From NCBI GenBank assembly GCA_000231825.2, contig JH720342.1, positions 367,717 to 431,716 of the forward strand: a stretch of DNA of 64,000 nucleotides, read 5' to 3'. Both the position numbers and the translations under genes were made by a program. Below the pieces are notes generated by a model, which saw only the letters and a list, made by a program, of their open reading frames with translations, had not been told where the DNA came from and ran no database searches. Below, one piece after another: positions 37,101 through 50,453 of the stretch (the first letter of the stretch is position 1; every line of letters starts with the position of its first letter). Origin of the DNA: Tetrahymena elliotti 4EA. Lineage: Eukaryota; Ciliophora; Oligohymenophorea; Hymenostomatida; Tetrahymenidae.

Positions 37101-40100
37101 ATAATTTCCAGTTCTCAAAAACAATTGATCTTTCCAAACGAGCTTTAATCATACAAAATTAGTTCTATCAGTTTTTATGACCACTCAAAACTAGCATTAA
37201 TCTCAAATTATTTCAAGTAATAATGGGTATATTTCTTTTTGTAATTACCCAAATAAATTTCATTGTAAATTTATAACAAAAAATGATTTTAAAAAAACAC
37301 AAATTGCAAATAATTTGAAGAAATGATAATCATTTTATATTTTTCAATTACCAAGTGAATTTCATGATAAATTAATCCCAAAAGAAATTCATTTCTAATG
37401 ATTTTTAGTTCTCAAAATAATTAGTTTTTAAAGCTTACATCTCCAAGCAAATGAAATATATTATTTCATTGAGGAAAAAATTATTCAAAACAAGCTGCAA
37501 TTAATTTCAAATGCAGTAATCAATTACCATTTTATATTTCTAAACATCCAAAATGATTTTCATAGTAAATATAACAAAAATCATTTCAAAATTAACAACA
37601 TTCCAATTAATATAACTGCTTTTCATAGTAAATTTCTTTGCTTCAAGCATAAAATAACCATTGAAAGCAAATATTATTGCATTATTACAGATATGCTACT
37701 GTTAGTTATAAGTATTATTTTACAGTTTGAAAGTACTCAAATTAATTTAATAGCAAATTTATCACTCAAACAAGAAAGAATAAAAAATATTTTCTAGTTT
37801 TGATTATTTTTTATAAGAAACAAAAGAATTTCATGGATAATTTTGTTCTTTTAAATACCCTCCAAAAACAAAAAATAATTTAAAATAATTTCTGGGTGGT
37901 TAGTGTTATTTTAAAAAAATTAAAAAATCCAAATGAATTTGACACAGTAAATTTGTGAAAGAACAATAATTAGAAAGAGTGCTGAATTCTAAAAAAAATT
38001 TACATTTCAAAACAATCCCAATAAATTTCATTCTAAATTTAGTTTTATCAAATATTATCATTAAATCAAGCACTAAAAATACTTTCTGGCTATTATTAAT
38101 AAATAAATTAATCCATAGACCACATGCATCTATTGCTTTATAGAAACATCTTCAAATATTTTATGATAATTTTAAATAAAATATTTAATCAAAAATGGTT
38201 TGTAACTAATCAAAACATCTGATTAATTACCTAAATTTAAAAATATAATATAATTTCTAAAAATCTTAAATAAAAATATAAATATAGCCATTCAAGTATT
38301 AATATTATCTCCATAAAAATACAGAAATTAATTATAATTAAAAAATACAAAAAACCTTTATTAAACTTTTTAATTTAATGGCTATATTTTTGTAAGATAA
38401 ATTAAATGATGGAGTGTTGCTAGATTAAATTTAATGCCTGAGCTAAGTTACTAACATTGGTTAATCCTTCATTTTTAAAATAAATATGAACATAAATATC
38501 TTTTTATATCTGGTTAGTAACCTTCTCGCAACATAAAAAATAAATAGTAGAATGGAAATTAATTAAGTAAATGTAATTAAATGCTATAATAAATCTTATT
38601 TTCGATGACTTGAATGACTACTTATAATCTAATATAATATATTTCTAATTAACTGGAAATTTTTTTTAGAAATCAATCCAGTATATTTTAATTAAATTTT
38701 TGAATGAAAGAATGAATGAAATGAATTTGGACCAATAAATATCTAAATCTTCTATTTTACTAGTAAAAATATATAGCGTTTAAATTAATTAAATAATTTT
38801 TGTTTTAATCCAGTTGAAATTAGGAATGTATTATTTACTCTTCAAGCAATTCAAAAAAAATTGCTAAATTTACTCATCTCTCTTTTATCTTATTAATCGA
38901 AAATTTTAATGATAACTTTAAACATTTACTGGTTATGATCCTAAACCAGATATAATATAAAATACTCTTTTTAATTTATCAATTGATTGATTTACTTATC
39001 TATTAATTTGTTATATTAGTTGAAGAATTGAAGTAGTTGCTTGAACAAATTAGAGAGTATAATTAAGCCAAGGAATAACTTGAAAAGAAGAAACCTCTCA
39101 TCAAGGGATAAAAGGAGTAAAAATAAAAAATGATGGATAATATCAAGGCTAAGTAGTTGAGAGATAATATCAAGAAAACTCAAATAAAAATAACAGAAGT
39201 TTTGAAAAAGAAAAACAATAGTTTTACTTGTAATTTTAAAGAATATATAAAGTCATACTTTTTAACAAATCCCAATTCAAAAATAATTGACGAGACTTGC
39301 AAATAGTTGAATTAAAATTTAGATATTTAAACCATTATGAATAAGATTGGTGAAATTGAATATCTTAAAAAAATCCTTCTTAATGAAGATCAATAGGCTT
39401 TATTTAAATTCCTTCCAAAAACTCATTTAAATTATTCAATCATCTAAAATGATATTATTTTTCACGATCCATCTTCTGGTGAAAAAATCCTACCTGAATA
39501 TTATCAAGAAGAATATGAGAAACTAAAGAGAGGTATTAACTCTTACAAAAATATTATGAGTCAAGATCAATTATAAATGGCAGATTCAAATATATTAAAA
39601 ATAATTGACCCTAACTATATCAGTCTCTTCAAAGATCTTTGTGATAGAAAAAAATCTGTCACAATTACTCAAACTGAATAAATAAGAAATACTCCTTCCA
39701 TACAAATTCATAAAGTGAGCAGCCAGCAATATTTGGTAAATCCTCAGAAAAAAACAAATAAAAAATTGCTCAACTCACCTTAATTTTCTCCTCAATAAGA
39801 ACCAGCTTAATAAATTGTCATTTATGAATAATAAAAATAAGTAGTCTGTCTATAAGATAATATGCTCACAAGATAATTAGAAAGTATTAAAAGCTAAAGA
39901 AATAGCCTAAACACCCCTCAAAACACCACTGCCTAGCTAGTCTTAGCAAACCAAATAGATAATGATTTCAGTTCAGATTTTATTCAACAACATATTGAAT
40001 AAGAATCTACCAGTAATCATAATTATCTTCATAGCATCTTAGAGGAAAACGTTAAGTACCATAGCAACTCAGGAATTATTTAAAAACCATATACTAATAA

Positions 40101-40134
40101 TGAGCCTGATGTAACCCTAAAAAACAACAAATGA
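34156..40134 (+). CDS. Two-TM ciliate membrane protein with large cytosolic tail
   Basis: Three exons, 34156-34971 (816 nt), 36439-37000 (562 nt), 39020-40134 (1115 nt); phases 0 and 1 agree and the total is 831 codons (830 residues, TGA stop). Starts MRNFDVFGKEVLLRY. TM1 spans about residues 24-47 (GGLLTIGILVVVALRL), TM2 about 303-327 (FLGVVCEIGALIYVLSLIIS). Between them lies a ~250-residue lumenal/extracellular region with several Cys. The C-terminal ~500 residues are polar, with a helical segment (EELKQLLEQIREYNQ) and the block MNKIGEIEYLKKILLNEDQ, which I recognise as a recurring feature of two-TM putative transmembrane proteins in Tetrahymena. Function of that family is unknown. The introns (1467 and 2019 nt) are unusually long; the donor at 37000/37001 was chosen for phase and for a smooth join. 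Confidence 0.75.
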
Positions 40135-43100
40135 GCTTGTCTTAATAAAAATTACTAACTCCCTTTGAATAAAATTTGTAAATACAAAATTAAAAAGCAA
40201 AATTGATTTTTTCTTACAACAAAAAAAAAAGAAAATTGATTTTCTATTTAACTCTTCCTTATCTTATTTTGAGTAGAATGAATATAATTTAAGAACAAAT
40301 CCTTATTTAATTTTAAAAAACAAAAATTAATAACCAAAACCAAACCAAAGCAATTTTGACTAAAAAAAATATATATATAATAGCATAACATAATATTAAT
40401 TTAAAATTTTTCTCAAAACTATTTATTATCTTAATCTAAATATATTCATAATTATTTTCTAATGTTTCTCTGCACTTCTCAATTAATCAAGTAATAATAC
40501 ATTTTGTACCTATTTTTTTAAATACTTATCAATCTAAATTTATTCATTAATTAATTCATGTCAAATATAATCTTAATAATAATGTCTCTCTTTACTTCAA
40601 TCACTCAAGTAATGTATTTACATACTATTTTAATTAATCATTTTCTTCAAAGTAAATCACAGCAAGAGATAAAATTTTCAAAATGATACTTTAACTAAAA
40701 GATAAATATTATTTTTATCATTTATTTCCCAAGTATTTATTCAATGTTATCTGTTAATTAATTAATTATTTTATTCAAACAATTATTTTTTAAATTCCAA
40801 GCTAATTTATATTTTTTAATTACCTTATTTATTTCTGAGTTTCATCTCTTATATTTTCAACCTAATCTTTCTTTTATTAATGCTGATATGAATACAGACC
40901 TCACAATGAAATTTATTGTTTGATTTTTAAGAAAGAAATATTTCAATATAAGCGCCTTAATATAAAAACAATATATTATTAATATTTTATTTTATTTCCC
41001 AAACATAAAATAACATTTTCTAATATTTGTAGGAGTATTTATTATGAAGATATTATTAAAAATGCTAATAAGATGTTTAATTTTATTAAATTAACTTAAA
41101 AATATAAAAATGTTGTTTATTGAGTTTTTTATCTAACTTTTTTTCTATTTTTTTTATTCTTCCTCTTTAATCACGAATCTGTTGGAAGAATCATATTCTT
41201 TTCTTTTGCAGTGTCCTTCTGAGCTTTATCACATCACTTTGCATAGTATATATGTAGAAATACGTATTCTGGCCCAAAATCCCAAAATCCCAAATCCCAA
41301 ACAGCCCTCAACATTTTTTTTGTTAAAAATTTTCAAAAAATTTCTCTCACTCTCAGAGCTTGTGACTGAAATCTGTAATACTTAAGAATATATTTTTAGG
41401 ATTTGGTAAAATATTTCCATATTCTTTTATCTTGCTTTATTATGATTAAATACTACTCCATCAAATGAAAGGAATTTCTCAGTTTCTATTTTCTTAAATC
41501 ATTTGATTAATTTTCCTCAAAATTTTATGAAATATCTTTGACTATTTTTATACAGATATTTTTCAAGTCGAAATATTCTGAAATTAAAATATTTAAAAAT
41601 TCAAATTTTTAGATTATTTATTCTAAATAAAATATATTCTTAGAATTTTAAGAATAATATTCCTTATTCTAATATTCGCCTGGTACTGGTTTGAGTAAGA
41701 TTAAAAATGTGTATTTGGTATTTATTTAATTAAAATATGGTATTAAAAAAGAAATAAAGGCTATCTTCGCTATAAAAACTTATGAAGTACTAAATTTTTA
41801 TCTTATTTCTTCATTCTTAATTTTCTGCTTAGCTATTATTTTGCTTATTATTTGAAAAAGAAAGTATAAGGATTTTTATGCTAAATACAGTATTTATATC
41901 ATGAAATGTGTATTGAAATATATTTTAAGACTAAGTTTTAGCAACTAGTAAACTAATAATTATGTAGACCATCAAATTCATTCATAACTAGCCTCTTATA
42001 ATAATAGAAATGTCAAAAAATGTTGAAAGCAAGATTAAATGACGAATAAAAGTAAAAAGAGGAGTATTTGATTTTTTAATGATCTAATTTTTCAGAAATA
42101 GCAAAATCTTTATTGGAAATAGTTAGTCTTCAGTTTTCTTTTTAATATTACTAAAAAATGTATTATAGGATTTTATTTAATTTTGAGTTATTTAATATGA
42201 ATACTTCATTCATATTAGGTTTTAACTAAACTTGTATTCGTATTAAATAAAAAAAAATTATTTTTTTTAAATAAAGATTTTATTTTTGACAACAAAGCGA
42301 AACAATAAATTAATGTTAAAATTAGTATTAGATATTATCTAATTTTATAAAAATTAAACGAAACCCAAAAATACTTATTGAATAATGTTTTCTGTACTAA
42401 AATGCTTTCATGAACTATTAAAAAAATTATTTTTTTATTAATAAAATAGAGTTTTCAGATACACTAAAAATAATGAATAAAAATTTCAAAAGAAAGTAAA
42501 AATAAATGTATGTATTTTTATTTATACTAATTATGAAAATAATCAAAATGTAATATTCTTTAGTTTTTTTATTATTAAAGCACCTAAAGCAATGAAAAGT
42601 CTATGGTTTAGTATTGATTTTGACTTATTAATTATCTAATCTGGGGAAAATTTTCCTTCTTGAATTTAATTTAATTTTGATTTTTAAAAGAAATCATCAG
42701 GATCAATATTATTAACAAAAGTCTTTAAATAAATTAACATTTTTCTCTCAATCATATGCTATTATTTACCTGTTTTATATCTCTATAGAAAATATATGTA
42801 GTCAAGCTTGAATTTTTCTCTTTGTTTTAGTAAACAAATATATTCAGTCATCACTTGATGATGAGTATGGCTTCATATTAAAAATAAAAAACCTACTCAA
42901 ACCTTAATTCTCAAAAAATTATTTTATTTTACTTTTGAAAATTTTTCAGGTAGTAATTGATATTATTTATTCTTTTTTGGATAAAAAAACTATAATTAAG
43001 ATATTAATGTGAACTATGTCTTAAAATTATAAACTAAGCTATCTTTAGCAATTCATTTCTGACAATAATAATTTCAAAGAGAAAAAATATTTTTATTTTT

Positions 43101-46100
43101 CCTTACTTAAAAAATAAAATGATAATAAGAAATGCTAGCTAAACCTAGAAAACAATAAAAGTTTTATTTAATATTAAATAATATTATCAGTAAAAAGGTT
43201 TTGCCTTTATATTTTTCATTCTTTTAATAATTTTTATTAACATTTTTTGGTTTATCTTATTTTTTAGATATGTCTTTCAATTAAAAAAAATATTTTAGTT
43301 TTGAATAGAGCAATTTCTTGATAAATATTCTATTGTGTTGTTAGTAAGTAGTTTAAAAGATAAATAATTTTTTTTTAACATCTTTTTACAGCAGACTCCT
43401 TGTTTAATTTACTTATATTTCTTTGAAAAGAATAAATTGTTAATAATGATCATAAGTCCAAAAAAATTAGAAAATAACCACTTGATATCTCATTTTTAAC
43501 CAAACGGATAAATTTTTAAATATACAATAAAAATGTACACTCATATTACTTTACAGTTTAATATTAATATATTTAATTTTAAGATGCTTATCTAAGTACA
43601 TTTTTTTACACCATTACATTTATGTATGTGGGCAATAAATGGAATTTACCAGATAAAAATTAGATTAAAATCTCTAAATTAATTAGATTAATTCAAAAAA
43701 AAAACTTGAAAGAGTAAAATGAAAATATTTATTGTATCTTAAGTAACATCTTTTGAAGTGGGTAGAAATAAAACAATTTAATTTTTAAATACCCTGTATT
43801 ATTAAATTTAAAAGAAATATCAAAATAAAAACATTCTTCTATTTATTTTACTCGTACTAAATAATATATGATAGAATATGTTTGAAAAGAAATAATGTAT
43901 CTCCAAATCCTTAATTTTATTGACATTGATTTTAAAATTTAATAAAAAAACTCAAGAATAAAATTAATTCTAAAACAAAATGAAATTACTAATTGATACT
44001 TTAAATTTTATATGCTTTTTTTAGTTATTTAGCAAAGACAGGCTTTATAATATTAAATAAAATAAAAATTTTTCCTCAAATAAAATCAAATAAATTGTAT
44101 GAATATATTTATTTTCTATTTGATTAATTTTTAATGACAAAGAAATTTAGGAAAATATTTAAATATAAAAGAAAATAGTGTATAATGATGATTGATTATT
44201 GTCTCAATTATGAAAAATGTTCAATTTTATGGTAAAAACAATATTATTAATAAATGTAAATTTGTTCATTTAAATAGTTGATTTGCTATCTCGATTCTTG
44301 TGATTAATGTTTCAGTATTTTTTTGAAAGCTAATAATTAATTTGTAGACTATTAACTTTTTTATTAATTAAATTCCTATTTTTGAAGTTCTACAATGAAA
44401 ATGTTTCAATTTAAAAATAAAAAGACTCTTAAATCCTTTATTTAACAGACTAGTATTAATAGCAAATTAAAAATGTTTCTTATGATATCTAAGTTACAAA
44501 AAAATGTAAGAGATTAATGATATGAATTAACTAAGTAAAAATTTATTTTCCTATTCTTCAACTAATTTATGTTCCAGACAAAAATTTATGGTGTTTACTG
44601 TAAACCACTCTCCCTCCTTCTTCAAATGAATTTTATCTTAGAAAAAACTAATTTCATAAATGTGTTGATATTTTACTAGAGCTACCCAAAAAAAAATTTT
44701 TATTTAAACATTCTTCCTTTCTAGAAATATTTTGTCTTGGGTGTAAATTTTATTCAACCAAATTTTCTTATAAATATGAGTATTATCATATAATTATGTA
44801 CTTTTATTAAATTGAAGTTTTCTTTTTAAGTATGAACAAAACTCCAATTTTACATCTTTGAAATTCAATTAAAAAATAAGGGACCCATAATTTTTCCATT
44901 AAAGAAAAATGTTGAAATTAGATAGAACTAATAGGAAATTAAAAAGTAAAATAACGCATTAAAAATATTTATCATTCATGTCTTTTTTTGATTTATCCAT
45001 TAAAATAAGAGCATTGACCATAATATTTAAAAATGTAATTAAGTTAGTAAATAATATATTTTCAATTAATTTAATTTAAAGTCTATATTTTTAAATATGT
45101 CATTTTCTTAATTAATTAATTGAATTAATCAACCACTCAAATTATCTATTATTTTTTCTCAAATTTAATTTACTTTCAAGAAAATCTAACTCTAATTTAT
45201 AGACATTTACTTTCTAATATAAAATATGAAATAAATTCGAATAAGGTTTGTACAATAAAATAAATAGGATATTATTTTTAAGGTGATTTGCTCTATGAAA
45301 ACAAAACTTCTGAAGCTAACTGGTTTAAATAAAAAGCAAGAAATTTAGATAATAAATACAGATTTTCATTTATATATATTCATACATCCATTTATTTTTA
45401 TAGACTTATTCATTCAAGGAAAGATATTGGTTGATCTAAATATGAAATTATATTAAAATAAAAATATTGATTCATAATTAACTAATTTTATTGATATCTT
45501 TTAGTACGTTATCATTCTAAAATATCAGAAATTAATGATCTCTGAAAAATGTTATTTTATTTATATTCTCAATCTAAAATTTATTTTTTGATGTTTTTTA
45601 TTTTTCTTATCAATAGATATTTGTTTTTAAAATAGAAAAATCATATTTTTCATTTTATATACTTGAAGCATTTCAAAATTTAATAAGAAATGAAAACAGA
45701 TCTCTATTTTTGAAACAAAATAAAAAATGGTTAAATACTTCATTGATTCAATCAAGATAATTGTCTTTACCATGAAAAAAAAAGATTTTTTCAAACATAG
45801 AAATTTAGTTAAAAGTATCAATTTATGGCATATTTATCATCATATATTTATATATCTATTTTTATTTATTTGAATAGTCTACATATTAAAGTTTAAAAAA
45901 ATAGTTAATTTTCCTATCTTTTGAATTTTGTATTTTTCTATTTAAAATTTCAGGTCAAATAATATTGGGTCAACAAGACAAACACGTTTGTACTAACAAT
46001 AATGCTATTTGGGAATTTAGCTCTCTTTAAATATCATTCCAAAGAAAAGAATTTTGATATTACTTAGTGGCTCACATATTTACCATAAAATAAATTTTTT

Positions 46101-46342
46101 CAAACATACTCATAGAAAAAACAATTTTTGTAAAATTTTCTAAACAAACCACCCTTTTTTTGATTAAAATAAATTTTTTAGTTATCTTTAGAAACCTAAC
46201 TATTCAGGGTGTTTTATTTTTTTAAAGACTTTTTTCATTTTAATTATTTTTTATTCAAATATTAATTTAAATAGTAGTACCTTAAACCCGTCTAATTTAT
46301 AAATCTTAATTAAAAAAAACAAATCAAAATTTATTCATTTAA
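40135..46342. other. Very long gene-free region
   Basis: About 6.2 kb without a gene I can support on either strand. Open frames at 41182-41385 (plus) and 45627-45821 (minus) have chance-like composition. Around 41273-41303 there is a short run of CCCAAAAT/CCCAAA units. Low coding density for this genome type. It could be promoter DNA, decayed genes or residual non-genic DNA. Confidence 0.45.
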
Positions 46343-48027
46343 ATGAAAATTTTAAAATTAACTCTAGCTTTACTTTTAGTAAGTTAAACATTAGCTGCTG
46401 GAGCTGATGTAACCTGCTCTGCCAATACTTGCACCACTTCTGGAACATGTCCAACTGCCCCTACTGCTCCTTCAGGTTTGAGTTGGGCAAATNNNNNNNN
46501 NNNNNNNNNNNNNNNNNNNNNNNNNNNNNNNNNNNNNNNNNNNNNNNNNNNNNNNNNNNNNNNNNNNNNNNNNNNNNNNNNNNNNNNNNNNNNNNNNNNN
46601 NNNNNNNNNNNNNNNNNNNNNNNNNNNNNNNNNNNNNNNNNNNNNNNNNNNNNNNNNNNNNNNNNNNNNNNNNNNNNNNNNNNNNNNNNNNNNNNNNNNN
46701 NNNNNNNNNNNNNNNNNNNNNNNNNNNNNNNNNNNNNNNNNNNNNNNNNNNNNNNNNNNNNNNNNNNNNNNNNNNNNNNNNNNNNNNNNNNNNNNNNNNN
46801 NNNNNNNNNNNNNNNNNNNNNNNNNNNNNNNNNNNNNNNNNNNNNNNNNNNNNNNNNNNNNNNNNNNNNNNNNNNNNNNNNNNNNNNNNNNNNNNNNNNN
46901 NNNNNNNNNNNNNNNNNNNNNNNNNNNNNNNNNNNNNNNNNNNNNNNNNNNNNNNNNNNNNNNNNNNNNNNNNNNNNNNNNNNNNNNNNNNNNNNNNNNN
47001 NNNNNNNNNNNNNNNNNNNNNNNNNNNNNNNNNNNNNNNNNNNNNNNNNNNNNNNNNNNNNNNNNNNNNNNNNNNNNNNNNNNNNNNNNNNNNNNNNNNN
47101 NNNNNNNNNNNNNNNNNNNNNNNNNNNNNNNNNNNNNNNNNNNNNNNNNNNNNNNNNNNNNNNNNNNNNNNNNNNNNNNNNNNNNNNNNNNNNNNNNNNN
47201 NNNNNNNNNNNNNNNNNNNNNNNNNNNNNNNNNNNNNNNNNNNNNNNNNNNNNNNNNNNNNNNNNNNNNNNNNNNNNNNNNNNNNNNNNNNNNNNNNNNN
47301 NNNNNNNNNNNNNNNNNNNNNNNNNNNNNNNNNNNNNNNNNNNNNNNNNNNNNNNNNNNNNNNNNNNNNNNNNNNNNNNNNNNNNNNNNNNNNNNNNNNN
47401 NNNNNNNNNNNNNNNNNNNNNNNNNNNNNNNNNNNNNNNNNNNNNNNNNNNNNNNNNNNNNNNNNNNNNNNNNNNNGATCTGCAAATACTTGGACTAATG
47501 CAGACTGTCTTGCATGTAATGGAACATCTTTACAATATGCTAAATTAGACAAATCAGCATGTTAAGCAACTCCTGCTGGAACTGATGTTAGCTGCTCTGC
47601 CAATACTTGCACCACTGCTGGAACATGTACAGCTGTCCCTACTGTTCCTTCAGGTTTGAGTTGGGCAAATGGTGTTTCTTCAGGTAAATGTGCAATTTCT
47701 AGTTGTCCTTCTTCAACTGCTTCTGGACTTACTGGTGCTTCTGATCTTTTCTGTCTATCTTGTCCTGGCACCGCTAATGGCTCAACTTTGGCTGTCTTTG
47801 CTAATACTGGACTAACTGGTTGTGTTTCTGCTGTTGCTACCTGTGGAAGTAGTAGAACTGCAAACACTTGGACAAACGCAGACTGTCTTGCATGTAATGG
47901 AACAACTTTACAATATGCTAAATCAGATAAGTCTGGTTGTTAGGCAACTGCTTCTTCTAGTTTTTCAAATTCATTAACCTTTGTGTTTGTGGGTATGATT
48001 TTAATTTTCATTTAATTACTTATCTGA
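46343..48027 (+). CDS. GPI-type cysteine-rich repeat surface antigen (copy A, with assembly gap)
   Basis: ATG at 46343 opens a signal peptide (MKILKLTLALLLVSQTLAAG); the gene then enters a tandem repeat. The last full repeat is 47563-47940 (126 residues) with 12 cysteines in fixed spacing, including TCSANTC-type and ADCLAC motifs; the end of the previous unit is at 47477-47562. The C-terminus is a Ser-rich linker plus hydrophobic tail (FVFVGMILIFI) and TGA at 48025, as expected for a GPI signal. This is the layout of ciliate immobilization antigens. N bases at 46493-47476 hide about 2.6 units, so about four units are likely. The flanks do not join in frame across 984 N, so the gap size is only an estimate. 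Base composition is clearly richer in GC than the surroundings, as in highly expressed antigen genes. Confidence 0.85.
46493..47476. other. Assembly gap (984 N) within an antigen repeat array
   Basis: Unknown bases. The sequence just left of the gap is nearly identical to 47578-47670, so the gap probably comes from near-identical tandem repeats that could not be assembled. Confidence 0.95.
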
Positions 48028-49934
48028 TTTTGTAAGTCAGTATATTGGATAAATAAATGATACTTATTTGATTGTTGGCTAAATATATTTTTGTTTAAAA
48101 TTTATATTCAAGTATGCTGATTTGATTAAAAAGTATTATTTGCAAATTAAACATGAATTCTTTTAAATTATCTGTAAAAAATTTAATTTTTAAAATATTT
48201 TTTATTACTCGTTCACAAATAAATTTTAAAATAATTATAATAATTGTAAAACAGAAATTGGACGAAAATATAAATTTCAAAATAGCAAATTCAGGAATTA
48301 AATTCTAGTGGGTGTTATGTGGGGCTCAAAAATTTAATTCTAAATATACTCCTTAAATTTCAGAATATTTATTTTTTTAAATATCGTTTATTCAAAAACC
48401 ATCATTTTTAAAACAATAAAAAAAAAGTTACATCACTGATTATAAATTATTTTTGTCATTAATTAAAACAAAACAAATTTTTCTTTATACTTTTTCTTTA
48501 TTATCTAATCCATAATTTCCTTGTTTGTGTTTTTCTTTTGGGAAATTAAAAATTTTTAATTTTAAGGTTAAGGATAACTCTTCTACGATTTAAACAAAAC
48601 TAACTATGATCTATTTTTTTAGATAGCCAATAAAATTAAAAGAATAATTAATTGTAAAAATGATAATTGTTAATTCGAGATGTATCAAAATACAACCTTT
48701 TTTCTTTTTTTTATAGCATTAGAGTCTATTTCAATAATTAAGCAAATTCATTTAGTTTTATCATATTAACAAAGAAAAAGCAAAAAAATTAATCTGAAAT
48801 ATTCCAAAAGAAATCAGAAAAAAGTTTGATTAAATAGATTAATTCAAATACAAAACAAATTTAAGTAATCTTCTTTAAATAAATTTTGTTTAAAAATGTA
48901 ATTTTTAATGGACTGTTTTGTTTGTTAAATTATTATAGAAATTCATAAAAATTTATTCAACAATAATCAATAATTCTCAAAAAAAGATAAAATATTTCAA
49001 AAAAGAGAATTTAAATAGAAATCATTTTCTATTGTTAATATTTTCTCCTTTGATTAGAAATTATTTATTGATTGTGTCTAAAAAAATCTAAGATAAAGCC
49101 TTGTTTTAAACATATTAATTTGAAGTATTTCTAGAAGAAATAAGAAGCCCATTAATTCATTTGGAAAATTAAATAATATTCTTTCAAATAAAGCTTAGTG
49201 AAATTATCTTTCTAATAAAAACGCTGTAAAAAATTTACTGTCAAACAAAAATATATGAAATATTTATTTCCAATATTTTTAAAAAATTAAGAGTTTTTAT
49301 TATTTTATTTTAGCTTTATGTTTTGATCTCCATCATTTATTTGAAAAAATAATGGAGACAATTATCAGAAAAACTAACTGAGTTTTGATAGACGGAGAAA
49401 TTAAATAATATTGTTTCTTCTTTTATTGATTTTAAAAATAATCTTAAATAATTTTGGAAGCGAAATTAGTGTTTAGAGTTAAATTAAGTTGAAAAAGAAT
49501 TAAGAAAATATACTTGAAAATAATCTAAAACTGATAAACTTTTTATATTAATTTGAAAAGTTTTAGGAGTAAATATTAATTAATAATGATCTATCATAAA
49601 ATCGAATATTCAAATTACTAAGATCTAAGATATAAGGATTAAAAAATTTTTAAAAAGCTGGCTTTTAGAGGGAAAATAATTGTATTTTACTGCCATATTA
49701 TCTTAAGAAATAATAAAATATAAAAAATGAGCAAAGGTTTAAGTTTATTTTATTAACATTTTAATTTTTAAAATAGGTTAAAATAAGATATTTTAAATAA
49801 TAAAAGACATTGATTTTTATTTTATTTAAAAAAACCAAATTAATTAAGCCTCTAAATAGTCATGCTTTTTTATAATTTTTTGAAAGTAGTTATCCAGTAA
49901 AAATAATAATTGAAAATCAATACAATTTATTTTA
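48028..49934. other. Non-coding duplicated block, copy 1
   Basis: No gene. From about 48480 onward it is clearly homologous to 59040-60611: shared strings include TCTTTATTATCTAATCCAT and CATATTATCTTAAGAAAT in the same order. It is the upstream flank of the collapsed antigen pseudogene, as the other copy is of the intact antigen C. Confidence 0.8.
48035..48115 (+). repeat. Conserved element downstream of antigen genes, copy 1
   Basis: Carries TTATTTGATTGTTGGC and GTATGCTGATTTGATTaAAAAGTA. The same pair of motifs occurs after the pseudogene (50100-50185) and after antigen C (62278-62365). Probably shared 3' UTR/terminator sequence kept through duplication. Confidence 0.65.
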
Positions 49935-50075
49935 AAGAAAATTCTAAAATTAACTGAAGTTTTCATTTAAGTAGGCCAAATATTTACTGGTTAAGGTGCT
50001 GAAGTGATCAAGCATCTGATCCATTATTATTTTCTACTAATTCATTTTTAGAAATGGGTTCAATTTATTATACAT
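49935..50075 (+). pseudogene. Antigen pseudogene collapsed to its signal peptide and GPI tail
   Basis: 49935-50010 matches the first ~75 nt of antigen C (60612 onward: AAAATTCTAAAATTAACTG and CAAATATTTACTGGTTAAGG). From about 50010 it matches the last part of antigen C (from 62184: GATCCATT, then CTAATTCATTTTTA and ATGGGTTCAATTT). All ~1.5 kb of repeats between are missing. The start codon is changed from ATG to AAG. It is thus a broken copy with an internal deletion. The flanks on both sides remain homologous to those of antigen C, which makes the origin certain. Confidence 0.85.
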
Positions 50076-50099
50076 TTATTATAATTATTTATTTATTTA

Positions 50100-50185
50100 T
50101 TGCTTATTTGATTGTTAGCTTCTAATTATAACAGTATATTACTTGTATTATTTTGTATGCTGATTTGATTGAAAAGTAATAATAA
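50100..50185 (+). repeat. Conserved element downstream of antigen genes, copy 2
   Basis: Contains TTGATTGTTAGCTTCTAATT and GTATGCTGATTTGATTGAAA, nearly identical to 62293-62365. Confidence 0.8.
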
Positions 50186-50453
50186 AACCTTCAATTTTTA
50201 ATATTATTTTAATAGTATTTATTTTATTTTTGCCTTCCCTTTTAGTTTTCATCAAAACTTTATCAATTAATCATTTAAAAAAATGTTGTGTCTTTTAGGG
50301 TGTAATAGTTAATATTTTCTTAATAACTTTTATTTGTGTTATTTTAATTAAACACTGAAAGATAGTCAAAATATTTTGATAATTAAATAAATTTCATATA
50401 CATAATTAATCTTTAATATTTTTAGAGTTAAAAAAAAAAGAAAAGTTTGAAAA

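Noticed and set aside
41182..41385. 67-codon open frame with CCCAAA units
   Set aside because: No homology recognised; short and low complexity. The CCCAAA units differ from the telomere repeat CCCCAA and are too few.
46429..47565. Long open frames on both strands across the N run
   Set aside because: They exist only because N codons are not stops. The real frame is the antigen frame starting at 46343.
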